64,000 nucleotides of DNA from Telmatactis stephensoni. Lineage: Eukaryota; Cnidaria; Anthozoa; Actiniaria; Isophelliidae. Position numbers and translations under genes: made by a program. The notes below the pieces were generated by a model. The model was given only the letters and a program-made list of their open reading frames with translations, was not told where the DNA came from and searched no databases. The stretch is taken from positions 1-64,000 of the forward strand of contig JALIZF010001311.1 of NCBI GenBank assembly GCA_029948255.1. The letters are read 5' to 3'. Below, piece by piece: positions 54,601 through 64,000 of the stretch. Numbering within the stretch: the first letter of the stretch is position 1; each line of letters opens with the position of its first letter.

Positions 54601-57600
54601 GAATGGGCAGAGACTGTTTTAGGAAGAATTGAGTTCGCCAGAGATCTTCATGCAGTGGATGCAGTTTACCATCAGCCATGTAGCATCAATTTTAGAACCG
54701 GTAAACAAATTCCAAAGCAATATGCAAGTGAAAATTCTAAATTAGCACGACTAGGAAGGCCAGTTGACCAAACCAAAACTAGTGCCTTTTATAAAGTTAC
54801 AGAATATATCGAGGAAAATGAAGATGAGCAAATTACTATCATCAGTCTATGTAACAAAATGCAAGAATACCTACAAGGATCTGGTGAGGAGGCTTACAGT
54901 GCGCAGTATATGAAGAACAAACTGTTGGAGCATTTTGGTGACAAAATTGTAATAACAACAATAAAAAATGTGGCTAATGTAGTTACATTCCACCGCACAG
55001 CCACCTCGATAATCAATGAGTTTTATCAGCAACCAAAAGAGGATGATGAAGTAGAAGAGGCACGGCTAGTGGAAGCAGCTGCAAAACTCATTAAGAACGA
55101 GATTTCTAAGTTAGAAGTCGAACGTAACAATTATCCATCAATTGACGAAATGTCTTCTCTTGATCAAGCCACAGAGTTCATTCCAAAGCTACTGCAAACA
55201 TTCTTGAGCATCATAATAAAAGGTAAAGGTGTTGATTTAAAACTCGCTTCACTCGGTCAAGCAATCACTCAGGCAGCAAGACCAAAAGGAATTATTGCAC
55301 CCCTACAAATTGGGCTTGCCATCCAAATGCACCATCAATTTGCTTCAAAGTTCCTTATTGATTCACTACATTCACATGGATTTTGTTCATCGTACACGCT
55401 TGTTCAGAGTTTTGAAAGAAATGCCGCGGCTTCACGTGGAACTGAAATTCCTGGTTGGACACCAGGAAGATTCATTCAATATGCAGCTGACAATGTGGAC
55501 CATAATACCAGGACACTTGATGGCTCTGGAACATTTCACGGTATGGGGATCATTGCCGCTGTAACTCGTGGTACCAAATCAACCCAAAAAATCCCTAAGC
55601 GACCTATTACAAATATGGAATTATCTGCAACTGGAGCAATACCCATTGTTTATTATAGAGGGTCAAGTGAATGTTCAACTCTATTGTACAAAGATCTGGA
55701 AAATCTCCAAGTACAAGATTCAACCTCAAACCTTGATCTTCTATTGAAAATATCCCTTCCATTGTCCTGGGCTCCAAGACCAGCGTGGTCAGGGACGATG
55801 CAAATGGTGTGTAAAGGAGCATATCCTGGTCAATCAAGTGTGTCATTTTTGCCCATGATAGACATGGACCCAAGCGATATGACGTGTATCTACTCTACGC
55901 TTCAGTTTATAACTGAGCATGCAAAACGCTATCAAGTAACGGCTATCGTTACATTCGATCAGCCACTTTGGTGGAAGGCATTGATAATTGTATTGAATGA
56001 GCCAAGTGGGAGCGACCTTAGGTCCATCGTTTTACGTCTAGGAGGCCTGCATACTGAGATGAGCTTTCTGGGCTGCATTGGCCACTTGATGGCGGACTCT
56101 GGAATTAAGGAAGTCCTTGAATTAGTATATGCTAACAATACAGTTGGTCACATGCTTAGTGGAAAAGCTATTGCAAGAGCTATCAGAGGACACTTTCTTG
56201 TTGATGCTGCCTTGAATGCATTGTTAGTTAGCAGTACCTTTGATATTCCATTGCCAGTGGTCCCAATAAACGAGATGTCGGAGGAAGAATGTACCGGAGC
56301 AGACAGTGAAGGCGATGAGCACGAGCAGAATCAAGAAAGCGGCTCCATGCGAATCAGCGACACAGACGAAAGTTTGGTGTTAGAAAGTGATGGAGATAAA
56401 ACCAGAAAAACAGAAGGAAATGCTCAAGAGGATTTAGAAAGCAGCTTCATACAGGTCAACGATGCAGGTGAGACATTTGTTATATCATTCTGTTGAATTT
56501 TGCATTTGGGTCATTGTGAAGAAATGGTCAACACTCAGCGTGCGTACATTGAGTTATGGATGCACGCGGGAGGCTGCTAAGCACGAGAGAAGCGTAAGAG
56601 TCGCACGAGGCGTAGCCGAGACGGACGCATTGCTGAGTGTTGACCATTTCTTTTATAACATAGACAAACGAAATAAGCCGCACGTTCAACCTAAATAAAA
56701 ATACTGATGACCTTCAAAGTTCTCCATACATGGCGCACGCTGTAAGAAAAGGAAACATTGACGTCAGCGTGCTGTCCATCGAGTTCTGGACGCACGCTCG
56801 CGCGCGCTTATCATCCAATCAGAGCGCGCGTTATATATTACCTATGTTATAATATTCATTACCGCTTTTCTATAAAGAAACATAAAGGCGGTGTTACACG
56901 AGACGATTTTTAACGACGATTTTCAGCGCAACGGCGTTCCGTTAAAAGTCTTTCTCGTATATATAACATGGCACTTGGGACGTTTTTCCTTGCAATTCGC
57001 GTTCCGAGTTTTTGAATCCAAGTCAAAATCTCGCAACGCAAAATATTTCAAGTTGTTGCAGCGTTGCGCGGAAAATCGTCGTTAAAAATCGTCTCGTGTA
57101 ACACCGCTCTAAGATTGTTTGAGCGGGCCGTTTACAGTCACAGTTTATAGTTCAAGAGTGCCATATAGTTCAAAACCAATTTCTTGCACGGTTATCGTAT
57201 CATTCTGCTGTCACTAAACTAAAATAAATACTATAATAATGAAAATATAACTTCAGTTAAAATATTGTTTTGATTTTTATTATCAGTAAATCTTGGACAT
57301 GAACGTGAAGAAACAGAAGGAAATATGCATGGTGACCCAACAGCCATAGATAATGATATCGAGTCTGCAAGATTGCTGTATCACCAACTCGTTAATGGCG
57401 ATGGTAATATTGCTGAAAAAGTGAGCTCTGCAGAAGTTTTAAGCAAAATCTCCGAAAAGATGGAAAGCAAAAGGTGATCTTTTTAATATGAGCATTACAA
57501 TTATTTATTTATTACTCTCCATTTTGTGCTGTATGTTGTATGCTTTAGACTGAAAAATATTATTTCATATTATAATTTCATATTGCTGATTGTACCATTT

Positions 57601-60600
57601 CTTTACTTTAGGACGTCTATGAAAGACCATCGAACAGCCGTTCTTTGGCTACAATATATGAAGATGGTAGACATTATTCGCAAATTTATTAAAGCCGAAA
57701 GAACTGGCAACTGGGAACTCCATCTTCAGTCAGTCCGGGATATGCTCCCCTTCTTCGCCGCTGCCGGTCACCACATGTATGCCAAATCTGCCTATGTATA
57801 CTTGCAGAGGATGCAAAGCCTAAAGGTAGACCACCCAGATGTTTATAGAGGCTTCCAAAATGGTCTGCATGTTGTGCGACGATCTGACAGATACTGGGCC
57901 GGGTTGTCAACAGACTTGATAATTGAGCAAGTGTTAATGCGAAGTGTCAAAACAAGTGGCGGCCTTACTCGGGGCCGAGGAATGACAGAGATGCAGCGTC
58001 TCATTTGGGTTATGTCCATGCCCATTTGTGCAGAAATAAATGATGGGATGCAAACCCTAACAAATATCAAGTACCACACAAGCGAACAGCACAAAGATCT
58101 ATCACGATCAAGACAGGACCGGGACTTCAAGGACACCAAGGAGATAATTGCGTACCTTTCTTCTAGAAACCCTTTCAGTGACGACAAGGTCTTGCGAAGC
58201 ATTTCAACTGGGGTTATCGCTGATGATAAAAAAGTCAACGTTGATAGGGCTGAAGAAGTTGGAGAAAGTATACTGAAATCGATGAAAGGGAAAGTTGTAC
58301 AAGAATACAAGTTCCGAAAGAAAGACCAAGCGGTGACACTTGCAACCAAAACATCAGTTACCATCAAAGGGGCAAGTGTACAAGTGGATCCACAATTACT
58401 CTTCCAGAGGCTAAGTCTAATAGCAGTTTCTGGAAGATATGAGAACCCCAAAGATCTCTTTAAGTATGAGATGTGCAGTTTTCCCACAGCGCTGTTCGAT
58501 TCATCTCTTTTGCCAAGAAAGGCAAATAAACCAGCTCTAGCAGATGCCATATGGGCCAGGATGAAAGACATAGAAATGAACGTTCCTGCAGAAGCGCAGT
58601 ATGTTCTTGATGGTGGAGCACTCCTACATCGCGTACCTTGGCCACGCGGTCTTACGTATGGAGCAATTTGTGACCACTATGTTCAGTATGTCAGGCAAAG
58701 ATATTGCACAGCGACAATAGTGTTTGATGGGTATGAGGCAGGTCCCAGCACAAAGGACTGTACCCATATGAGACGGACAACTGCTTGCGGACCAACAGTA
58801 AACTTTCAGGTCGATATGGTTACTCAACACAAGAAGGAGGAGTTTCTAGCGAATGAAGCAAATAAGCAGGCATTCATAAATCTTCTTGGCAGCAAGTTAG
58901 AGGAAGCTGGACACACTGTACTGCACTCATCTGGTGACGCAGACCTTGATATTGTCTTAACTTCTGTTCATTTATCAAGATTTCAACCCGTTGTACTCGT
59001 CGGTGATGACACAGACCTATTAGTTCTTCTGTGCTATCATGCAGATTTAGAGGCCCACGACGTAGTTTTTAAACCAGAGCCAAAGTCACAGTCCCAGAGG
59101 AGAAAAGTATGGGATATCAAGAAAGTAAAGGCTGTGCTAGGAACCGATGTGTGCCAGAACATATTATTTCTACATGCAATACTTGGCTGCGACACCACGT
59201 CCCGTCTGCAAGGACTTGGAAAAGTAACAGCTTTGAAGAAGTTTGAAAAAGAACAAGGTTTCAAAGAACAGGCCAAGATTTTTGATCTTCAAAATGCAAC
59301 GAAAGAAGAAATCACAGTGGCAGGGGAAAAGGCATTGTTGTATTTGTATAATGGCGTCACTGAGCGAAGTCTAGACTCTCTGCGCTACAGCCGCTTCTGC
59401 CAGAAAGTTGCCACTGGATCGTCAAGCCTTCAACCAGAAAACCTGCCTCCAACATCAGCAGCGGCAGCTTTCCACTCTCTCAGAGTATATTACCAAGTTA
59501 TGGATTGGAAAGGGCCTAACCAAATGAAGCCTGAACACTGGGGCTGGGAGCTGACTGAAGGAAAACTTTGGCCTATCAAAACACGCCTACCAGCAGCACA
59601 TACTGCTTTACTGGAAATCATCCGTTGTGAATGTAAATCTGATTGTAGCACCTTGAGATGCTCATGCAAAAAGTATGGGCTAGAATGCTCAGTTGTTTGT
59701 GGTAATTGCAAAGGTCAAAGCTGTAGTAATTCAGTAACAGTGGACATCGATGCTGCATCATATCAGGACGAGTGACATTTATTCATTTATTTGTTTATTT
59801 CAACATTTTTCTTAACACATATGCAAAAGTGCAATTTTCAGAATTGGGTTTCCTGTGGTGTAACTTTGGTGAAGCCTAGATCATTGAAATAAAATAGAAT
59901 ATTACATTCATACATATGAGAGTTTTTTTCCTTGCTTCGAGGTTTTTCTCGGTTCTTTTCTTGTGCGATTGTGTGGACTGGAAGCTGTTATTGCTATTTT
60001 TAATTTTTTTCTAAGTATGGGCTCCCTGTGTATTCTTTTAAAATTTTAAAATCTGCTTTTGAGGATGTTCCACCAATGGGATTTTTTGGGACTTTTAGTA
60101 TGTTGCTTAGGTCACTTATCTTGGTTCAATGACGTTGAAAAAAATTCTGTTGCAATTTGTTTGAACCCTAGCCGTAAAATGACTGGACTACTATCTTCGT
60201 AACGTTCTTTTGTCTTTGTTAAAGATGCACATACAAGGTCTGACGTTGATTACGTCTGGAAAGGAGGCCAAGACCAGGGTATTGAGATTGTGTCCAAAGA
60301 GATGGCACAGTTTGAGTTTATGGGTGCAAGTACCTACACCAAGACACAAGCCAACAGCAAAGGTGAGTTAGTTACGTAACAACAGTTCTACATAATTACC
60401 TGAGTTATGTAATATTATTACCCCCCCCCCCCCGACAATCGAATCGAGCGTTGTCGTTTCAGCATCTGCCGTTAAAATGTCGTGCGTCGTTTTTCTAACA
60501 CAAAGTGGTTTTTGTATGACTGTGAAATGGGCCGCACCGTGACCGTGGTAGTGTCGTGATGTCTATTAAAACATTCAAAATCCCTGCTGTAACTATTCAC

Positions 60601-62053
60601 AGTCATACAAAAATTGCTATTATAGGAAATTTATTAGAACCTTCAGAGCCGGGAAGGTTATTATAAGCCTTCGAGTGCGAGGAAATCTCCCTGAGGCAAA
60701 TTCAAGAAAGAAATCTGGTCAATAACGTTCTTGTTTTTTCTTTGTCACAGGATCGTTTGCCAGTCTACGAGCCGAGTTTAAGTTTAAACGTCGTGTTTCA
60801 TTCTTTATCACTGCTACTTACATGCCTGCAATAATCTTGGTCATTCTTTCTTGGTGTACCTTCTGGATCCACCGTAATGCTGTCCCTGCTAGGGTCACTC
60901 TCAGGTGCGTAGCCTCCTCCCACCCACCCACCCACCCACTCACCACCCCATCCCCCTCTTTCTACCCCACCCCATCCCCCACTCACTACCCCCACCCCAC
61001 CCCACTCACCACCACCACCCCACCCCCCATACACCACCCCATGGTAAAATTACAAAATTAATCATAACTGTCGGGTTGCAAGTCACGGCAGCCATTTTGG
61101 ATGAACTTCAACTAAAGATTTCTCATTAGCGTCGTCTGTTACAAGTTATTCCAACATGGCTGCCACTTCTTTATCATTGGGATTTTCGAGAATTAAAGCT
61201 GCAAGACAAACAAACCAACACGGGCAAACGATATGCAACTTTTCCTGAACATCTTTTCTGCACATTGCGCACAACAATTGTAATCACTAGCTTTCCCAAA
61301 CAACTATATCTTACTACCAATTACAATTTCTACATCAATTTTCCCCTCATCTTTCTTTCAGTATCACAACTATTTTGACTACTATCCTGTTAACCGGTAC
61401 TGTCAATGCTAGTATGCCCAAGGTTAGCTACTCCAAGGCCATCGATTACTTCTTGATGACGTCACTGGGCTTTATATTCATGTCGTTACTGGAGTATATA
61501 CTAGTGTTAAATACTCATCCAAATTTGAGGAAACAGAAGGAAGAACCAGAAGAAGCCAATGATCTTCTACCACCATCCGGCTCTGCTTCGGGCAAGGTAA
61601 GCAGGCATCGACTTAATTTTCTGTCCTTCTGTTCCTTTAGAAAAAAAATAAAAATAAATAAAAAGAAACAAAACTTCAGGAATAACACGAAAAAAAGAAA
61701 GCAGCCGGCCATGCGGGCTATTTTTTGAATAATTTGTAAAAATTCTCCTTTTGTGTCCCTTAGTTTTAAATAAATTCTAAATTTCTTTTTCTAAGGACCT
61801 AACTCCTGATACCATAGTGACAATGATGGATAAAACCACCAACGGCCGCCAATCTACTGCCTCAAAGATCAAAACCTGTCTGTCACCGAAACCCCCTAAA
61901 AGCGCTAAAGATAAGAAAGACTTGCCGTATTTGGATGTTCATTGGATCGATCGTACAGCACGTGTTCTCTTCCCAGTATGTTACTTCGCTTTTGTGATTG
62001 GCTATTGGATCTATTACATCAACCATCCACTGACTGATTTTGAGTTATTCTAG
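47170..62053 (+). CDS. Cys-loop anion-channel receptor B (GABA-A/glycine-type), 9 exons
   Basis: Exons: 47170-47252 (signal peptide), 50375-50490, 52398-52465, 52554-52771, 53060-53142, 60225-60362, 60751-60904, 61362-61596, 61796-62053. Phases agree and sum to 451 codons with the stop. Seen: FFRQWWYDPRFAHN and DTYFWN in the ligand-binding domain, CX13C Cys-loop (CDMDLRLYPMDIQDC), TM1 (TYMPAIILVILSWC), PAR before TM2 (anion selectivity), TM3 (AIDYFLMTSLGFIF), a basic intracellular loop and TM4 (FPVCYFAFVIGYWIYY). No vicinal Cys pair is seen. Relative to receptor A it has two additional introns, after AGG in the N-terminal domain and inside TM2. AATAAA lies at 62057-62062. Intron 5 carries a complete transposon. 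The ligand is unknown. Confidence 0.92.
47399..47422. repeat. Poly-T tract
   Basis: An uninterrupted T run of about 24 bases in intron 1 of receptor B, followed by degenerate GGAATC/GGAATCC motifs to about 47525. Confidence 0.9.
48087..48791. mobile_element. Foldback element with arms of about 300 bp
   Basis: The ends GACAAGGCGC and GCGCCTTGTC are flanked by TA on both sides (48085-48086, 48792-48793). The left and right halves are long inverted repeats (about 48120-48420 against 48470-48760) around a short centre near 48445. There is no coding capacity. A single-arm relative lies at 25443-25552. Confidence 0.85.
49213..49877. repeat. 18-bp minisatellite, about 36 copies
   Basis: Unit CCAGAATCCAGCATCATT with C/T variants at one position. 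Since 18 is a multiple of three and the unit lacks stops in several frames, four overlapping open frames of 240-268 codons appear on the two strands; none is credible as a gene. It sits in intron 1 of receptor B. Confidence 0.97.
49905..50145. repeat. 19-bp minisatellite
   Basis: Units of AACGAACGATAAACGAACT, with some shortened copies, follow the 18-bp array almost directly. Confidence 0.93.
50961..51532. repeat. Tandem duplication of about 293 bp in receptor B intron 2
   Basis: Two copies (about 50961-51250 and 51251-51532) are nearly identical apart from small indels; both start near CATGTAAGCTTAAGGCGG and end at AATGACCGCTTGTGA. No coding content is seen. Confidence 0.85.
54220..59775 (+). 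CDS. Academ-like transposase with zinc knuckles and XPG/PIN-like nuclease, 3 exons
   Basis: Exons 54220-56467, 57287-57473 and 57612-59775 join in phase to 1533 codons with no internal stop. The N-terminus has Cys/His motifs (CVFCNEEL, HTSCRRNFC, HCFLCG, CTCKERND, HQPC) likely to bind zinc. The middle is helical, followed by an acidic stretch around the first splice. The C-terminal exon carries IVFDGYEAGPSTKDCTHMRR, SSGDADLDIVL, LVGDDTDLLVLL and FLHAILGCDTTSRLQGLGK, an acidic-residue pattern of XPG/PIN-type nucleases. A Cys-rich end follows (CECKSDCSTLRCSCKKYG). AATAAA is at about 59887. The function is presumably excision and insertion of the element. The superfamily name is an inference. 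Confidence 0.82.
56516..56665. repeat. Inverted repeat in intron 1 of the transposase gene
   Basis: GAAATGGTCAACACTCAGCG near 56521 is inverted near 56633-56650 (CTGAGTGTTGACCATTTC), giving a hairpin of about 20-bp arms. It is likely a small nonautonomous element. Confidence 0.65.
56886..57109. mobile_element. TAA-flanked MITE inside the transposase intron
   Basis: Arms of about 45 bp (GCGGTGTTACACGAGACG outermost) are inverted. TAA is present at 56883-56885 and 57110-57112, suggesting PIF/Harbinger mobilisation. Its position in an intron leaves the transposase coding frame unharmed. Confidence 0.75.
60420..60435. repeat. Poly-C tract
   Basis: About 14-15 consecutive C in intron 6 of receptor B. 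Confidence 0.9.
60910..61042. repeat. CCCA-rich low-complexity run
   Basis: Irregular CCCA/CCAC units directly after the exon 7 donor of receptor B. They create spurious Pro/His- or Gly/Trp-rich frames. Confidence 0.9.
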
Positions 62054-62091
62054 ACTAATAAACTTCAATTATTTCTCTCTATTTTCCCTAG

Positions 62092-62154
62092 TTTGTGATT
62101 GGCTACTCCATTTATTATATCAGTCGATTTCAGACCAATCAGATTGATAAATGA
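62092..62154 (+). other. Possible alternative last exon of receptor B (duplicated TM4 end)
   Basis: After ttccctag the frame FVIGYSIYYISRFQ...K-stop closely matches the TM4 end FVIGYWIYYINHP of exon 9. A potential donor (CCA|gtatgt at 61975/61976) inside exon 9 would join to it in phase, removing 116 nt. This would give an alternative C-terminus with a TM4 five residues shorter. Both use and expression are unproven. Confidence 0.5.
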
Positions 62155-64000
62155 TTCCACAAAGGTTGTGATTGGTTGCCTTCGAGATGTTCTTGACCAA
62201 TCACCTGTAATTATTATTTCACAAAAGTGACACTATTTTGGACTTCATTTTTTGACACTTTGGCGTTCTAAATACCCATAGGTTCATATCTCAAAGAAAT
62301 ATATAGATGGTACGGAATTCAGGGAAGAATCGAGAGGGAACAATCACAGACCGAAGAATTTTTACAAAGGCAAAGAAGATAGTTTAACCAAAGCGTTGTT
62401 AGTGCTAAACAATGGCAAACCGCAAACAAGACGGTTTCATATAGAGACCTCCATTTCAAATTTTGGATCCGGCTTAAGATTCAGTCAGAATACTATGAAA
62501 GTGTTTGAAAAACATGACATTGCCTGTCCCTTCAGGTGGAAAATTTCCGTGGTGAAAATGTTGTGGCAATCTTTTGATAAGCACAGTAAAATTAATTATA
62601 CTGAATCGTCATAAATTAAAAAGGAAAAGCCTAGAAAATATAACGAAGTTTTTATATAGGCTTCGGAAGAGGCTTTTGTTGTTGCCCCATTGTGTAACAA
62701 TGGAGATTGAAATCATGACAGTGAACAGCAAATGAGTAGCAAATCAAAAAGAAATTTAAAGGAAAGGTACGTTTAGCATGGTCGCGTGACATGACGATAA
62801 AAACTATAACACCATGGATGCTTAAAATCTTAGTCAAGGTCTGTCATTTGGTACATTTTTGTATTCATATTTAGTGTCAGGATGTTTGTCTGCGCGCTTG
62901 CCTTCCAAAGGCCGCCGTTCTTACGCTTTTAAGTTCCTAAAAGGATCCAAAGAAGCCTGGGTACTAGTCCAACCTCGCTTACTGCAATCACCTGCCACTT
63001 GTACCTGCGCATGACATTGCAGAATAGACTGCAAATCCAAACTGAAATCGCAGGAGAAAATTTCCTGAAAATCAGATGCTAATTCTTAGTTTGATAAAAA
63101 AGTTTGCAATTTTTCAAAATAATTTATGATCCTGATATAATCCTTTTTCATGTTGTTTTCACAGTGGATAGATTTAGCAAACGTAACACGACGTGAGGTG
63201 AAGAAGTTATTGCGTGGTTTGCTTGACGACGATTCTACGCAGCTTTCAGGTCGCCATTTAATGGGGTTTTTTTTTCACGTCTTCGCGGACATCAGCGGTC
63301 ATTTTCGTTAGCGCGCGCGGCGTCCTGTTTTACGTTGTGTTCTCACTTGCTAAATCTTCCGACGTCAAAACTAATAGTACATGACGTCAACATTGATGAC
63401 GTCATATCAGGGGTATATCAAAAGGGAGTTGTCACAACACAGTCGACAGTGTTATTTTAAGATGACTGTTTCACGTGATACACTATGGAAATCTATAGAC
63501 ACTGTTTACAGTGCATGGTCAACACGAAGTGCTATAAACACTCCTGGATGATGTGCTTCTTGTCATATATGATGTCAACATTATGCATGTTTTAAGACAG
63601 AAATTTTAGATTTAACATAGAGGATCATTTAGAGTGAAATATGAAGCTTGTTTCTTTAGCCAAGAGCTAGTGCTGCTATAGGCACGGACACACGGTGCAA
63701 TATTTTCTGTAACCATTGCACGCAACACTGCAGCGGTGGACACAGAGCAACTCCGTGTTGCGCGCAAAAATGCAGAAAAAGCCGCATCGTGTGTATCGGC
63801 ATTAAACTTAATGTAAAATATAAACTTGACTACCCTGGGTGATTTGGCTGGCGTTACGTTTCGTTAATAATTATCTGTGAAGAAACGAAACGTAACGCAA
63901 TTATCAACGAAACGTAACGCAATTAATAACGAAACGTAACGCCAGCCAAATCTCTGTCACCCAGGGTAACAGTTGCCTTGTATTAAAAACAATCTTTTCT
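62155..64000. other. DNA downstream of receptor B
   Basis: No supportable gene. Short open frames at 62396-62614 and 62652-62837 have no recognised content. A small inverted-repeat element lies at 63833-63966. Confidence 0.5.
63833..63966. mobile_element. TA-flanked MITE with CCCTGGGTGA ends
   Basis: CCCTGGGTGA and TCACCCAGGG are inverted, followed inward by TTTGGCTGGCGTTACGTTTCG and its complement. TA precedes and follows. The interior repeats CGAAACGTAACG three times. Confidence 0.7.

Larger units (their letters stand above)
53417..60189. mobile_element. Autonomous DNA transposon, Academ-like (6.8 kb)
   Basis: Inverted ends of about 125-135 bp: AGTCCAGTCAT outermost, then a short diverged G-rich part, then a near-identical stretch from GTTCAAACAAATTGCAACAG to GGTGGAACAT (53451-53551 and 60065-60155). 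ACTAT flanks both ends (53412-53416, 60190-60194); alternatively the ends begin TAGTCC with a 3-bp CTA duplication. Subterminal CCACAGGAA motifs occur at about 53589, 53767 and, inverted, 59849. The single gene has an XPG/PIN-like nuclease region. Academ transposons are, from memory, the superfamily with XPG-type nuclease and 3-4 bp duplications. It sits in intron 5 of receptor B in the same orientation. Confidence 0.82.

Noticed and set aside
60798..61129. Gly/Trp-rich and Pro/His-rich open frames
   Set aside because: They are low-complexity readings of the CCCA-rich run after exon 7 of receptor B.
21338..62053. Receptors as nicotinic acetylcholine subunits
   Set aside because: No vicinal Cys pair is seen, and PAR before TM2 indicates an anion pore.

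Overview
This is a window of an animal nuclear genome, most likely a cnidarian and probably an anthozoan. The evidence is AT-rich DNA, short exons with GT/AG introns, two GABA-A/glycine-type Cys-loop receptor genes, many small inverted-repeat transposons, and a virus-like element whose capsid and accessory proteins resemble predicted proteins I recall recurring in Hydra, coral and sea-anemone assemblies. The host group is an inference; no species is claimed.

Positions 1-879 and 19065-19615 are host DNA. Two coding exons at 19158-19241 and 19455-19615 encode the C-terminus of D-2-hydroxyglutarate dehydrogenase (D2HGDH). An 18.2 kb Polinton/adintovirus-like element (about 880-19058) sits in the upstream intron, 99 bp from an exon. 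It has 91-bp terminal inverted repeats and a 6-bp target duplication. It carries a double-jelly-roll major capsid protein, an FtsK/HerA packaging ATPase, several membrane and candidate virion proteins, a polymerase B-like palm fused to an SF1 helicase, a broken HNH tail, a broken rve integrase, a BRO-N/VRR-NUC/zinc-finger protein, a poxvirus VLTF-3-like transcription factor, C2HC zinc-finger proteins and a strongly structured noncoding stretch. Nearly every gene starts within a few bases of a TATATA-like box, and two divergent gene pairs share one box of 8-9 bp.

From 21338 to 62053 lie two paralogous anion-channel Cys-loop receptor genes, head to head about 19.5 kb apart. The minus-strand gene has 7 exons (444 codons) and the plus-strand gene 9 exons (450 codons); both are intact. 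Their introns hold many nonautonomous elements. Intron 5 of the plus-strand gene carries a 6.8 kb autonomous DNA transposon (53417-60189) with an apparently intact three-exon gene (1532 codons) that has zinc-binding and XPG/PIN-like nuclease motifs. It best fits the Academ superfamily.

The space between the receptors (27645-47169) holds no gene I can support. It contains a 5'-truncated LINE end, a TTAA-flanked element, a TA-flanked element swollen by fifteen 76-bp repeats, pentanucleotide satellites and a tRNA-like SINE candidate. All homology calls come from reading motifs; no database search was run.
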